From Prorocentrum cordatum (lineage: Eukaryota > Sar > Dinophyceae > Prorocentrales > Prorocentraceae): a DNA stretch of 64,000 bases. The notes under the pieces are model-generated. The model had not been told where the DNA came from. It worked only from the letters and a program-made list of their open reading frames with translations, and did no database searches. The first letter of the stretch is position 1. Every line of letters starts with the position of its first letter. The DNA is taken from contig CAUYUJ010018328.1 of assembly GCA_963575745.1 (NCBI GenBank), forward strand, positions 121,201 to 185,200, in the 5' to 3' direction. This document shows positions 20,649 to 31,600 of this stretch, piece after piece. The translations under genes were made by a program, and so were the position numbers.

Positions 20649-22641
20649 GGAAAAGCAGAAAAAACCAGAATTCTGCCGATTCTGTTTTTCCCAACCATCC
20701 TGTGGTGTTGGGTCCTCGTTTTGAAGAGACGGTGCCCCGCGTCCTTCTCCTCCTCCTCTCCTCCTTCTCCCCCTCCTCCTCCCTCCTCCCACCATCCCCT
20801 CCTCCTCCCTACTCCTCCCTCTCCTCCCTCCTCCCTGCGTTTCACCCACCCATTACAGCGCTTCGTGGCTCCATAGGGAGCTCCACCGAAGGCCCCCGCG
20901 GCAGGGTCCGCATGCAGTTCCACCTCCATTTCGGCGCACCCCTCACACGTTTCGTGGTCCCATAGGGAGCTCCACCGAAAGCCCCAGTGGCAGGGTCCGC
21001 ATGCAGTTCCACCTCCATTTCGGCGCACCCCTCACACGTTTCGTGGCCCCATAGGGTGCTCCGCCGAAGGCCCCAGTGGCAGGGGTGGCGTCCAGCATCG
21101 CAGTTCCACCTCCATTTCGGCGCACCCCTCACACGTTTCGTGGCCCCATAGGGTGCTCCACCGAAGGCCCCAGTGGCAGGGTCCGCATGCAGTTCCACCT
21201 CCATTTCGGCGCACCCCTCACACGTTTCGTGGCCCCATAGGGAGCTCCACCGAAGGCCCCAGTGGCAGGGTCCGCATGCAGTTCCACCTCCATTTCGGCG
21301 CACCCCTCACACGTTTCGTGGCCCCATAGGGTGCTCCACCGAAGGCCCCAGTGGCAGGGTCCGCATGCAGTTCCACCTCCATTTCGGCGCACCCCTCACA
21401 CGTTTCGTGGCCCCATAGGGTGCTCCGCCGAAGGCCCCAGCGGCAGGGTCCGCATGCAGTTCCACCTCCATTTCGGCGCACCCCTCACACGTTTCGTGGT
21501 CCCATAAGGTGCTCCACCGAAGGCCCCAGTGGCAGGGTCCGCATGCAGTTCCACCTCCATTTCGGCGCACCCCTCACACGTTTCGTGGCCCCATAGGGTG
21601 CTCCGCCGAAGGCCTCAGTGGCAGGGTCCGCATGCAGTTCCACCTCCATTTCGGCGCACCCCATCACACGTTTCGTGGTCCCATAGGGAGCTCCGCCGAA
21701 GGCCCCAGCGGCAGGGTCCGCATGCAGTTCCACCTCCATTTCGGCGCACCAGTCACACGTTTCGTGGTCCCATAGGGTTCTCCACCGAAGGCCCCAGGGG
21801 CAGGGCCCGCATGCAGTTCCACTTCCATTTCGGCGCACCCCTCACACGTTTCGTGGCCCCATTGGGTGTTCCGCCGCGCACCTCTCACACGTTTCGTGGC
21901 CCCATAGGGTGCTCCGCGGAAGGCCCCAGTGGCATGGTCCGCAGGCAGTTCCATCCCCATTTCTTCGCACCCCTCACCACACGTTTCGTGGCCCTATAGG
22001 GTGCTCCGCCGAAGGCCCCAGTGGCAGGGTCCGCATGCAGTTCCACCTCCATCTCCGCGCACCTCTCGCACGTTCCGCGGCCCCATAGGGTGCTCCACCC
22101 AAGGCCCCCGTGGCAGGTCCGCATGCAGTCCCCCCTCCATGTCGGCGCACCCCTCACACGTTTCGTGGCCCCATGGAGTGTTCCACTCAGGGCCCCAGTG
22201 GCAGGTTCCGCATGCAGTTCCCTCTCCATTTCGGCACACCGTTTCCACGTTTCGCGGCCACCAAAGGCCCTGGTGGCAGCGCCCGCACGTGGTTCCACCC
22301 TGCATTTCCGCGCACCCCGCACACGTTTCGTGGCCTTAAATGGGGCTGCAACGACGGTTCCGGTGGCAGCGTCCGCATGGCGTACCCGTGCCAATTTTGG
22401 CACCCCCGTCACACGCGTCGTGGCCCCAGAGGGAGGTTCACCGAGGACGATACCCACACCTGCGTTACACACAGCTGCACATGGTTGGGTCCTTCGCCGG
22501 AATATTTTTTTTGTTTTCGGGAAAAACATAATTCTGTTTTTCGATGTTTGCATTGCGCACGCCAGTGGTTTGGCAAAAAACAGAATTCCGGCAAAACGAA
22601 AAACATAATCGGCAGAATTCCGTTTTTTTCCGGCTTTTTCC
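20649..22641 (+). mobile_element. possible TIR element enclosing cassette 2
   Basis: The left end at 20649-20690 and the inverted right end at 22598-22641 match over about 43 bases. The best core is GAATTCTGCCGATT(C/A)TGTTTTTC, 22 of 23 identical (20668-20690 against 22598-22620). The ends enclose cassette 2 and nothing else recognisable. No transposase is encoded inside, so it would be non-autonomous. A target-site duplication is not obvious. Confidence 0.5.
20690..22489 (+). repeat. repeat cassette 2, about sixteen 89-bp units
   Basis: Ends are CCCAACCAT (20690-20698) and ATGGTTGGG (22481-22489). Order: leader, C/T-rich tract (20745-20840), array (20870-22340), shared tail (ccaattttggcac, then gtcgtggccccagag, ending at ggttgggtccttcgcc). 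The unit contains ccccagtggcagggtccgca, ttccacctccatttcggcgc and cacgtttcgtggccccatag, and central units are almost identical, implying recent amplification or homogenisation. Units at both edges are more diverged. Confidence 0.85.
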
Positions 22642-23421
22642 AGCTTTTTGGGGGCCCTCGGGGCCCCAAGGGGGCCCCCAGAGGCCCCCAGAAGCCCCCA
22701 GGGGCCCCCGGTGACGGAGTCGGCGGGGCCTCGGGGACTCGAGGGGTTCACGGGCTTGCGTGAGATTCGTTGGGCATTCGCGGGGAGCCAACGCCGCATT
22801 TATGGAAACCACCAGGGTCCTCAATACCTTTCAATAACATAGGAGTACGCCCATGCTGTTTCTTACCCTGGGATCTACTCTCCAGCCTACTCTCATTTCC
22901 ATACTTGTGAGGCTGCGCCCCTGCTGCCCCATTAAAGCTATGAAGAACTCATTGGAGCTACGTGCGAGGAAAAGGAGGAGGAGGAGGAGATGATGAGGAG
23001 GATGATGGACCAGACCAGTTTGGCAAGCCGTCTTGGAGGGTTTCTGTTCTAAGTGGGGTTAGGGTGAGTAGCAAGTGCGCCTGAAGCATCATGAGGGTTA
23101 CCATAGGTTACTGTGTCCATTCGAGAGCCTACGAGCACCACTAGAATTACCAAGAGTTCCCGAACATCCAAGAGCCACTGGAATTACCAAGAGTTCCCGA
23201 TATCGCCTGAGACCACCGCTGGAATTTTCAAGAGTTGACGAACACTCAGGTGCACCGCTGGACTCAGCAAGAATCCCCGAACGGTGGAGGAGGAGGGGCA
23301 GGAGGATGAGGTATGGTTGAATGGTCGTGTATGAACGGGTAGAGGCAAGCGGCACCCCTACCGCCTCGCCAAATACAGAACAGCTTCTCACGAGCAGAGT
23401 GTGCGCTGGCTCTGAGGGAGC
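22642..23421 (+). other. no gene recognised; G/C homopolymer blocks and a 40-45 bp tandem repeat
   Basis: A block of GGGGCCCC-type sequence occupies 22650-22712. Four degenerate units of about 40-45 bp (accgctggaattaccaagag, then ttcccgaac) occupy 23120-23290. No domain is visible. Confidence 0.5.
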
Positions 23422-23892
23422 CTACGGAAATTGCGAGTCGTGGTAGCCAGGCAGGAATGCCTCGCCAACACTCGCAGCCGCCAGCTCAGAACCGTCCGCG
23501 ATCGGCAAGCTCGACGGGTCCTCGGGCGCCTGCGACTGAGCCTGCAATTTCTCGATGGGGTCACTCGCTTGCCGCTTGATGGAGCGCCTCGGCGCGTTGA
23601 AGTTCTTGACAAGGTTGTTGATTTCCTCGTATTCTGCGAACAGTGTGCCCACGGTGGTCTTCAAGCCCGCCACGTCAACATTGTGTCCGATATCGGTGCT
23701 CTCATACATGCTCTTGATCGAGGCTACTTTCATCCCGAACTCATCGATCGCGAGCACTAGCGCGCGGTTGTACTTGGTCTCTGTGATGTTCCACGTCGAT
23801 ACCACAGTGCCAATCGCATCGAGTGTGTGTAGGACCTCTTCGATGCCGTCAGTCTCACCGTCGGCGACAGGTGGCGGGCTGTCCTCGACCAA
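23422..23892 (-). CDS. coiled-coil protein related to the C-terminal part of the gene at 19326-20546
   Basis: The 156-residue frame has no ATG at its left limit; the apparent start is TTG and the frame stays open upstream for about a dozen codons to a TAG, so the N-terminus may be an exon edge. The sequence is helical (EYEEINNLVKNF). The segment VASIKSMYESTDIG aligns with VTSLKTMFEDTANG at 19326-19772, and both are followed by a helix of similar length and a basic tail, suggesting duplicated modules. The function is unknown. It could be a separate gene or an exon of a larger minus-strand gene. Confidence 0.4.
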   Translation of the reverse strand: MVEDSPPPVADGETDGIEEVLHTLDAIGTVVSTWNITETKYNRALVLAIDEFGMKVASIKSMYESTDIGHNVDVAGLKTTVGTLFAEYEEINNLVKNFNAPRRSIKRQASDPIEKLQAQSQAPEDPSSLPIADGSELAAASVGEAFLPGYHDSQFP

Positions 23893-24160
23893 GACTGGCG
23901 CAGCGGGATGAGGCCCAGCGTCCTATTAGGAAAGCGGCAAAACGAAACAAGAACGCGAGGGGGGAAGGAAATGAGGTTCTCCCCGATAGTAGAGACGGCT
24001 TCCACGAGACTGCGAATGGTCTCAGCATAAGTCGGCACCGTTGGAGGAAAGACAGAGAGGAACACTAACAAGAAGACACGACGCGCGAGGAGGAAGGAGA
24101 CGGAGACGGAGAAAAGGCTTGCCGACCAGACGCCATCACCAGTCCCCCCTCCTGCGCCAC

Positions 24161-24200
24161 ATGCGCTTGCCACCGCCTGCATAGGCGGTGGCAAGCGCAT
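24161..24200. repeat. perfect 18-bp palindrome with 4-base loop
   Basis: atgcgcttgccaccgcct (24161-24178) and its exact reverse complement (24183-24200) flank the loop gcat. No element was recognised on either side. Confidence 0.9.
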
Positions 24201-24639
24201 CGTCCTCCGAGAACCCCCCTGCGACCGAGGGGAAGATAGAGAGCACGACTGAGGGAAGGCACGCTTTGATCAGGGCCTGTTGGCCCCATTCTCCAAATGG
24301 ATAGCGGACTTTCTTGAGTTGGGTCGGGACGAGGGCGTTTAAGAGCCTGCTCCTGTCGCGCCACTTGCCCAGTTGCCCCGAGACGAAAGGCAGCGCCTTG
24401 GAACGGCGCGTACTCCTGCTGCGCCATCGTCGCAGGAATGTCTGCAAGGACCTCACGCGTGAATCGGTGCGCGTGTGTCAGTCATGCCCGGATCGCGCCA
24501 AAACGGCTGCGGAAAGGAAGAGGAGGAGGTGGAGGAGGAGGAGGAGGAGGGCAGGGAGTTGGAGTCGAGAGAACAGCAATGTGAATAAGACCAGGCCGTG
24601 GCATGTGTCGTGCCGTTCGTCCGCATCTGTTTAAAACAT

Positions 24640-24750
24640 GAGGCTCCCGCTCGAGACATCCTCAGAAAAAATGGGATGTCGGACGAGCTGCTTTAAGACG
24701 TCTTCTGTTCAACATGGGGCTCTCGCTCGAGACATCCTTGAAACATGGCG
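24640..24750 (-). repeat. dispersed repeat related to 52667-52840
   Basis: Two copies of ctcgagacatcc lie at about 24650 and 24730, the second in the context gctcgagacatccttgaaac. The reverse complement matches the unit tcaaggatgtctcaagcgaa repeated at 52667-52840. Confidence 0.5.
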
Positions 24751-25517
24751 ACCTCCACTGAACTTGCGAAACTAGACGGCCCAACGGCAGATAAAGGAGG
24801 GAGTCAGATACAGGACTCCATTCATACAAGAAGGGACGGCGCGCTGGGTGACCTAGGTTCGACTTGCGGCCATGCGGCTGGATATCACGGGGGGAGAAGG
24901 GGCCTTGGGGAGGGAGGAGACCTGCCCAAATTTGCCTCGAACCCAGTCTCGACTCATCCGATCGAGATGCTTAGACCCCTTGAGTTGCCCATGGAGTGAA
25001 AGAGCTAGTCGACATATATCGTCGCCGCCGTCGCTCTCATTTAGCAGATCGGGGCCCCTCAATCTCTTCCAGGAACGAAGGAACGCCAGCCAGTAAGAAG
25101 TGAGAGGCAGAGTGGCGACGAGGATGAGGGTGGTCATGACCTCCTCCTCCTCCTCCTCCTCCTCTTCCTCCTCCTCCTCCTCTTCCTCCCTCCTCCTCCT
25201 CCCTCCTCCCTTCTCCATCCTCCCTCCTCCCTCCTCCTGGTAACGGTGATCATGCCGATGATGATGCTGATGATGATGTTGGTGATGTCGATGCTGATGT
25301 GTGCTGTATGGCCAGTGCGAACCCCGTGCAAAAGCCGTCGGCCTGAAAAACTAAGGCTGGCCAGCAGAGACCAGCAGAGGCGCACACAACTAGTACTCCA
25401 CAAAATCTGGCATTTTTTTCTCGTCCCTGAGCTTCCTGCACTCGTGTGCCTTCGCACGTGCATGCTCCTGAGCTCTCATCGTGGCTGCTTCCTTGCTGAG
25501 GCCGAGGTCACGCATGC

Positions 25518-26669
25518 CTATTTTTTTTCTCTGTCATAGACTGCGCTGTGCTGGCGTTTCACCCAGGTCTGAAACGATATCTTCTCGTCACCCTGCTTGT
25601 CCTTCGAGGTCCTGCCGGCCTTGGCCTTGGCCTTGTTCTTGGCCTTGGCCTTGTTCTTGCCCTTGCCCTTGCCGCGCTTGGAGTTGAGGTCTGCCTTCAG
25701 CTCACGGTTCAGCTTTGCGAAACTCGCAGGGCAAACGTTGTGAGTTGGCTCCCCGACGAGTTTCTTCAGGTCATCCGTCGGGACATCCCCGATCATCTTC
25801 GCGAAGTTCGGGTCGACACTCTTGGAGTAAAGGCGTTTGCGCTTAGGCGCTGCACATGGGGAGGAGGTGTGTTCGGAGCCCTCGTCGTCCTCGAAGGCTT
25901 TCTCCAGAATCTTCTTGAGCTCGGGATTCGACGTCTCCATGAAGCTGTCTTTGCTGAAGATGGTCTGAGGCTCATCGACGTCAATCAAGGGCACCAGCTT
26001 GCGAGGTGGTGTCCCCAAACAGACCACGTCGTCGTCCGATGCGTCGTGTATAGCTGCAGGGGTACGTGGAAGCACATCGAGGCTCTCACCGTTCTCCGTG
26101 GAGTCGACCATCTCGAGAAGCATACAAAATTCCTTCCGCCACTGACGAGGGATGTTCCGACCTTTGCTCTTCATGTTCCCAAGCTGGGAGAGTATTGTGC
26201 CAAACCTATATACGCCCTTCTCTGTGCTACCAGGGTCCACGTCCAGGCCATGATCGGAAACAAACTTCAGAGCAGCTTTGTAGAACGATTGTTGGTTGAT
26301 GCCCTTCCCGCTGGACATTTGAAATGCACGTGTCAATGCTGGCCTGTATCTGTTTGCCGCATCCCAAGAAACTGCAGCCTTCATGTTAGTGGACGGGTAG
26401 GGTATGAACTGGCTCTTGGAACGACTTGTTATTGGAAGCAAGCCCAGAACATCTTTGTACTGCTGCTCAGAAAGGTCAACCGACTGGCGTCTAGACGACA
26501 TGTACTGCTGTGTGGCGCCGACGTATCTTGAGCCCAAATGGCTACGACGATGGCAACAACAAGGGATCTCTGAGATGACAACGTCAATATGGAAGCTGAT
26601 AGCTGTTATTGTGGGGAAGTCAGCACCAATCACAAGAGATATCTGGCACATACCAAAAAAGGGACCCAA
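25518..26669 (-). CDS. lysine-rich hypothetical protein
   Basis: This is 383 residues from the ATG at 26669, but the first 55 residues look unlike the rest. An internal Met near residue 57 (MSSRRQSVDLSEQQYKDVLG) is a more natural start. The middle is mixed and globular-looking (RYRPALTRAFQMSSGKG, LKFVSDHGLDVDPGS, RQWRKEFCMLLEMVDS). An acidic segment (EKAFEDDEGSEH) follows. The C-terminus has a lysine/glycine/alanine block (GKGKGKNKAKAKNKAKAKAG) resembling the basic tails of dinoflagellate Gag and nucleic-acid-binding proteins. There is no internal stop. It has the same orientation as the three frames to the left. No family was recognised. Confidence 0.5.
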   Translation of the reverse strand: MGPFFGMCQISLVIGADFPTITAISFHIDVVISEIPCCCHRRSHLGSRYVGATQQYMSSRRQSVDLSEQQYKDVLGLLPITSRSKSQFIPYPSTNMKAAVSWDAANRYRPALTRAFQMSSGKGINQQSFYKAALKFVSDHGLDVDPGSTEKGVYRFGTILSQLGNMKSKGRNIPRQWRKEFCMLLEMVDSTENGESLDVLPRTPAAIHDASDDDVVCLGTPPRKLVPLIDVDEPQTIFSKDSFMETSNPELKKILEKAFEDDEGSEHTSSPCAAPKRKRLYSKSVDPNFAKMIGDVPTDDLKKLVGEPTHNVCPASFAKLNRELKADLNSKRGKGKGKNKAKAKNKAKAKAGRTSKDKQGDEKISFQTWVKRQHSAVYDREKK

Positions 26670-26969
26670 GGCGACAAGTCCTGAAAGTTAGCGCTGCTCT
26701 TTTATTGGGGGGGTCCATTTCCTCTTCCTGGGGTCGTTGCGTTTGTTTTGGGCGCGATGCACTTAGAATGCACACATATCTTGCGATATGATGACGCTGC
26801 TCCTATATAGTGGCGCGCGCGCCAGAGTTTTGACGCGTTGGGTGGTCAGGGTCCAGCGTCCATCTCTCCGACTCCGGCTCCGACTCGTCTCCTGAGGGGC
26901 CCCGGCCCCCCCGCGCTGCCCTCGTAGGGCCGGTCCCGCTGGACCGACATCGCGCGCTCGCCTCGCCTC

Positions 26970-27110
26970 GCTTGCCTCGCCTCGCCTCCTCCTCCTCCTC
27001 TTCCTCCTCGTCCTCGTCCTCGTCCTCGTCCTCCTCCTCCTCCTCCTGCTCCTCCTCCTCCTCCTCCCCCTCCTCCTTCTCCTCCCCCTCCTCCTCCCCA
27101 GCTGCCCCCG
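26970..27110 (+). repeat. C/T-rich (TCC/TCG)n tract
   Basis: This is almost pure cctcctcctcttcctcctcg-type sequence, preceded by cctcgcctcgcttgcctcgc repeats (26955-26988). Frames across it are Ser or Glu runs. Confidence 0.8.
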
Positions 27111-27389
27111 CCCCTTTCCCCCGTGCATTCTCAAAAGACCACGTGGCGTTAGGAAGAGAGGTCGTCCTCGGCAGACGTGGGCCGGAGAAGTCGGCGGGCA
27201 CGCCGCTGCCGTCTGCGACGATTGCGGCTTTCCCAGAGAGAATATACATGTCGTCTCGTCAGACAGCTGGAAAACAGCTGTGCGGAGGTATTGCGCGCCA
27301 CGCTGGCTTGTCTTAGCTGCTCAGTTGCTTGTCGCGAGGCTTCACAATCAGATGCTTTTCGGGGATGCGACTATTGGATACTTCACGAA

Positions 27390-28160
27390 GCGATCGTGGC
27401 CGCGGAGACGCGACTACTGCATACTTTACAAGATATCGTAGGCTCGGGGACGCGAAATTCGCGTCGGGCGCGAGCATTGCGTAATTCAAAGGAACGACCG
27501 TGGTTTCTAGGATGCGAATATCGAGTCATTCACGAGAGATCTTGGCCTCGGGGACGCGAACACGATGTGATTTACGAGGGATCCTGTGCGCGAGCACGGC
27601 GAAATCTACGAATGCTTGTGGCTTCGATAGCGCGGAGCAGGTGTAATGTACGAAGGTCGTACCCTCGGGGATGCGAATATAGTATAATTTGCAAGGGATC
27701 ATGTCTTCGAGGGCGCGAGTATTGTATAATTTTGAAAAAGGGATCGTGGCTTCGGGGGCGCGATTCTTGCGTGATTTGCGAGGGATCGTGGCAACACGGG
27801 CCCGAGCATAGTTTGTTGCTCGGGGGATCGTGGCCTCGGGATTGCGACTGGCGTAATGTAGTAAGGCTAGTGGCTTCGGGGACGTGATTCTTACGTAATT
27901 TAAAGAAGATCGGTGCCTCGGGGATGCGAGCATCGCGTCATTTACGAGGGATCGTGGTTCAGGGGACGCGAGCATTGCATCATTTACTAAAATTCGGGGC
28001 TTCGCGGGCACGGGCATCTGGTACTTCACGAAAGATCGTGGCCTCGGAAGCGCGAGCATCGCGTATTTTCTTCGAAATCGTAATCGTAGCTTCGGGGAAG
28101 CGAGTTTTTTTTACAATGTACGAGGGATCGTGGCCTCGGGGGTGCGAGTATGATATGTTT
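27390..28160 (+). repeat. degenerate tandem repeat, about 41 bp
   Basis: Units of ggatcgtggcctcggggacg followed by cgagcattg...atttacgag recur. Starts at about 27744, 27785 and 27826 are 41 bases apart. Earlier (27393, 27540) and later (27951, 28036, 28126) units are more diverged. The unit length is not a multiple of three. Confidence 0.65.
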
Positions 28161-30877
28161 CTACGTGTCCCACGGCCCCGCATGAATTCAGAACACGCGA
28201 TTTGGGCCTGGAGAGAAAAACTGGTTTGGGGCTTCCCCTTCGCGCGGTCAGTAACACTTTACAGTAGGAACTGGACAAATATTATATCATTGGAGACTTG
28301 AAACTGGAAGTGGAGCAGGGAGCAGCAAGCCTGGTTCGCGCAGCCTGATGGCCCCACAAAAGGGGGCTGGTGGGTCATGTTGTCATACCCGCGCACGGAG
28401 TGCGAAACACGAGGATGAGGCGAACGAGGGGGATCGGGAGAAGGAAATGGAGGAGTAGGAGGAGGTGGAGGAGGAGGGAGAGGACGAGGAACGGGAGGAT
28501 GGCGATGTGGTGGAGCAGGGGGGTTAGGAGGGAACCTCTGTCAAAGCAGGGACACGTGTTTGGCTGTGATAGTCTAGTGGTGCTAGGTGTCCATAAGCCG
28601 TGCGTCAATTGATCATTTGCACTTGTACATGCGCATTGTTTTCTTCACGAAGCAGCGCATGCAATATCAGTTTGAACCTCTTTGTTTTGTGCACTCACTT
28701 TGCTGATGCACTGCGTGGGGCCAGGGGATAAAGTTGGGGAGTAGAGGCAGACAGTGCTCAGGTGATGCAGGACTCTACAGCGGCTGCGGCTGACGCCGCT
28801 GAGTCCGTGGCGCACAACCCGACCCGCATGGTGCTGCTGGCGATGTATCAGAAAAGGGGTGCTATCACGGTGTGTGAGTCGCGCCCCTAGCAGTTTCTGG
28901 GGAGCACATTCATCTTTTTCTTTTCAAAAGCATGAGGTCATCCCAAGGACCCATCTCTGTCATTCAACCCCTTCATCTATTGCAAAAGGGGAGCCGTAAG
29001 TTCCCCGCACCATGCGATGCCATGCGAAGTGCAGAGCGCAACAGTAGTTCCCTTCGCCACTCTCCCCTACTAGTTACCCTCCCTCATTATCATCGCTTGC
29101 TTTCTCCTCCTGCTAGCTGCTGAAGAGATGATGGGCTGCACGGGCGCACAGGATGGATGGCGGCCACAGTGGGCGGGGAGTGGGCGCTGCGGGGACAGCT
29201 GCTGGAGGGCAGCCGTGAGGGGGACCCTCTTCGGCATGGCCTCGCCTTGCATTCTAGCCGGGCCCTCCTCCTGGTGGGTGGGAGGGAATCCACCTCTGCT
29301 GCTGCCCCTGGGGCCTGCAGTCAGGAGGGGCAGATGAAGCGGGGAAACACCCACACACCAGAGAGGTGCCAGACGAGCCGCACTCTGATGCAAGGAAGGA
29401 GCTCTGAGAAAGGATCCGCCCCGGGGACAACCAGCCAGTCCGTGCAGGGCATGCCGCAGCCTGCCCGCGTGGTAGGCGGTGAGCACCAGATCCGCTCCTT
29501 GCCGAGACAATCCCCCAACCGCAACGACCCCAGGCTCCCCAGACATCGGGCGGTCTGGGGAGACCGTGCGGCCAGAGACAGTGGAGAGATGGTCTCGGGG
29601 AAGAAAGACATTGGTGACCACTTTCTGCTAACCCCGTGTCCCCGCTCTTCTGCCCTACAGCGGGCCAGATCGAGCCAGGGTGCAAGGGGATAACCGAAGC
29701 CTGGCATCCCCCCTTACTCTCAAGGATCTTCCTTCCCTGCACGACGGATTCACTCCGAGCTAGAAGCCCGTTCCGCGGCTCCAGCCCCAGGCACCCCCGA
29801 CCTGCGGAGGGTCGGGGCAGAGTGGCGGCCGAAGAGGCGGCGGAGGATCTCAGGCGAGGCGATCCATTCTGATTCCGATTACCTTGCCTACCCCTGCCTC
29901 CCTCGATCCGGCAGGTCGGGGCAGGCTGGGCTGCCGAAGATGCAGGATCCCCCCCCCGCCACCCCCTCCCACAATGACGAGCGCCCTCCGACCTCAGGCC
30001 CGCTATGCAACGACCCCAGTCACCCCGAACCCCTCCAGGGCCAGGGCAGGCCGACAGGGAGGAGAGGGAGGCGAGAGGAGCAGGAAGACAGGCGAAGTGG
30101 GAAAGGGACCAGAGGAACAGGAGCCTGCGTATAGCCGAGGCCTCCGAGGAACAGGGAGGAGAGGGTAAGACTCAAGACCGTTCGGGCGCCAACCTGTCTC
30201 TGATCACGGAGTGTCGGATCATACATGTATGCCGTTGACAGCATGTGTGCCGTTGCCGTGAGTCAGGGATGGTGCGCCCGTTTTCTTGTCATGGCGTGGC
30301 TGTTGATGCAATCGTCTCCTGCATTTTTGCCTTGTCTCTCCGTCCGATCTTCTTCCTCCCCTCTTTCGCTCCCCCTTTTTTCTCATCCCCCTCACTGTGT
30401 TGCTGTGGTAAGCGTGGTAGTCACTGCCGATTGCTAACCCTGAGATTCTAATCTCTCTCTCTCTCTCTCCTGTCCCTCCCTCCCTCTCTCTTTCCCTCTC
30501 TCTCTCTCTCTCTTTCTGTCTTACTTCGTATTGATTTGTCTCGTGAGAACCTGTGTGCATGACTGGTTTGGCGATCTGCTTTTCTCACAGCTCACAACGT
30601 CGTCGTCTTGCCTCTGTACAGGGTCTCGCTAATCGCAGTTCAGCGTCTGTGATGTTTCGTCTAACAAGTTCAGATAATAGAGCACGCATGACATATCCAT
30701 ACGAATTCGGTGCTATCTAAGCTCCGCGGGTCTGGAGTCTAACCGAAAAATAGTCGCGACTGCATACGTGAAGGCCGGGCCGTCAGCGTCTTAACTTGGA
30801 TGATGAGCTTGACAAAACAGCAGTGTTCGGCATGTGAGCCTTTACTTGCGAGTCCAGACTACGACTGATGATGATTT
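28161..30877 (+). other. no gene recognised
   Basis: Mixed sequence. A GGAGG tract lies at 28440-28520. A partial internal duplication (ggtcggggcag...gccgaaga) appears at 29810-29845 and 29915-29945. A (CT)n microsatellite is at 30451-30515. Open frames on both strands at 29070-29740 are mirror images without domains. Confidence 0.5.
30451..30515 (+). repeat. (CT)n microsatellite
   Basis: Interrupted ctctctctct runs with ccctccctccct between them. Confidence 0.85.
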
Positions 30878-30880
30878 GGC

Positions 30881-31064
30881 TCGACTGTCACCTATCATAA
30901 CCTCCTGCTGCATTTGCGAGAGGCTTTGGCCACGCTAAGGTTCTACAAACGAGGCCTGGTCAACACAATCTTTATGGTATTTGGGTGGTATGAGCCAGAA
31001 TGGTGGCTCGATGACCCAGACCTCCATGATTGCACCCCGGAGCAGATGACGGAGATGGTCACAG
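30881..31064 (+). CDS. possible single exon of a receptor-like protein
   Basis: The frame reads HLREALATLRFYKRGLVNTI and then FMVFGWYEPEWWLDDPDLHD, CTPEQMTEM. It is compact, Trp-rich and unlike the low-complexity frames around it. The WYEPEWW...CTPEQM pattern reminds me of the ligand-binding region of family 3 GPCR/ANF-type receptor proteins in dinoflagellates. That is recall, not a search. The similarity stops at ACAG|GTGGAC (31064/31065), a plausible splice donor, after which the frame becomes Gly/Arg-rich. No neighbouring exon was found, so it may be a stranded fragment. Confidence 0.3.
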
Positions 31065-31600
31065 GTGGACAAGCGACGGGAGAATATGAAGGATGGCGTG
31101 GTGGTGGGAGGCAGAGGCACGGCTTACGAAGTCCGAGGCGCAGTATGCGACATGTGAATTTAGCTATGGTCGTCGGAATCTTGGTAGTGGCCTGTTGGAT
31201 AGCCCTTGCCTGAGGATGGGATCGCTCGTGGAAGCTATGCACGGATCACAACGCCAGAGTAAGTTCTTTAGACGTCTACCCTTCCCTTCTTCGGCTTCTT
31301 TACCCTTCGCGCACGACTGCAATCGCGATGTCATGCGACCTGACGGGCTTTCGCGGATGGGCTCGCCTTGCTTCAGGGCCGCGTTTGATTTGCTTCTCTA
31401 CGTCGCCATCCTAGGCCGATGCGTCCACTGGGCCTCGCTGGGCTATCGCGAACTGCCGCTGCTCTCGGTCCTCTGACAGAGACGGGTGCACAAGGCAAAT
31501 CGGGCTTGGAAATCCGCGTCTCCAGGGTCCAAAGTCTTGAGTAGTTACCATTCTTGGTTCTCTTGCACAGCTGTGTGTCTAGAGCGCGGAGCCCTGTAAT
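31065..31600 (+). other. no gene recognised
   Basis: Unremarkable mixed sequence between the candidate exon and cassette 3. Confidence 0.4.

Larger units (their letters stand above)
23893..25517 (-). other. no gene recognised; palindrome and C/T tracts
   Basis: This holds a perfect 18-bp inverted repeat (24161-24200), a GGAGG tract (24517-24552), two units with cgctcgagacatcc (24650-24745), a C/T-rich tract (25138-25237) and a gatgatg-rich stretch (25255-25300). Open frames are low-complexity. Confidence 0.5.

Noticed and set aside
26763-27249. Glu/Arg-rich acidic protein on the minus strand
   Set aside because: It is the complement of the TCC/TCG tract.
29070-29742. Overlapping frames on both strands
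   Set aside because: Mirror-image GC-rich open frames; no domain, no repeats, no start context.
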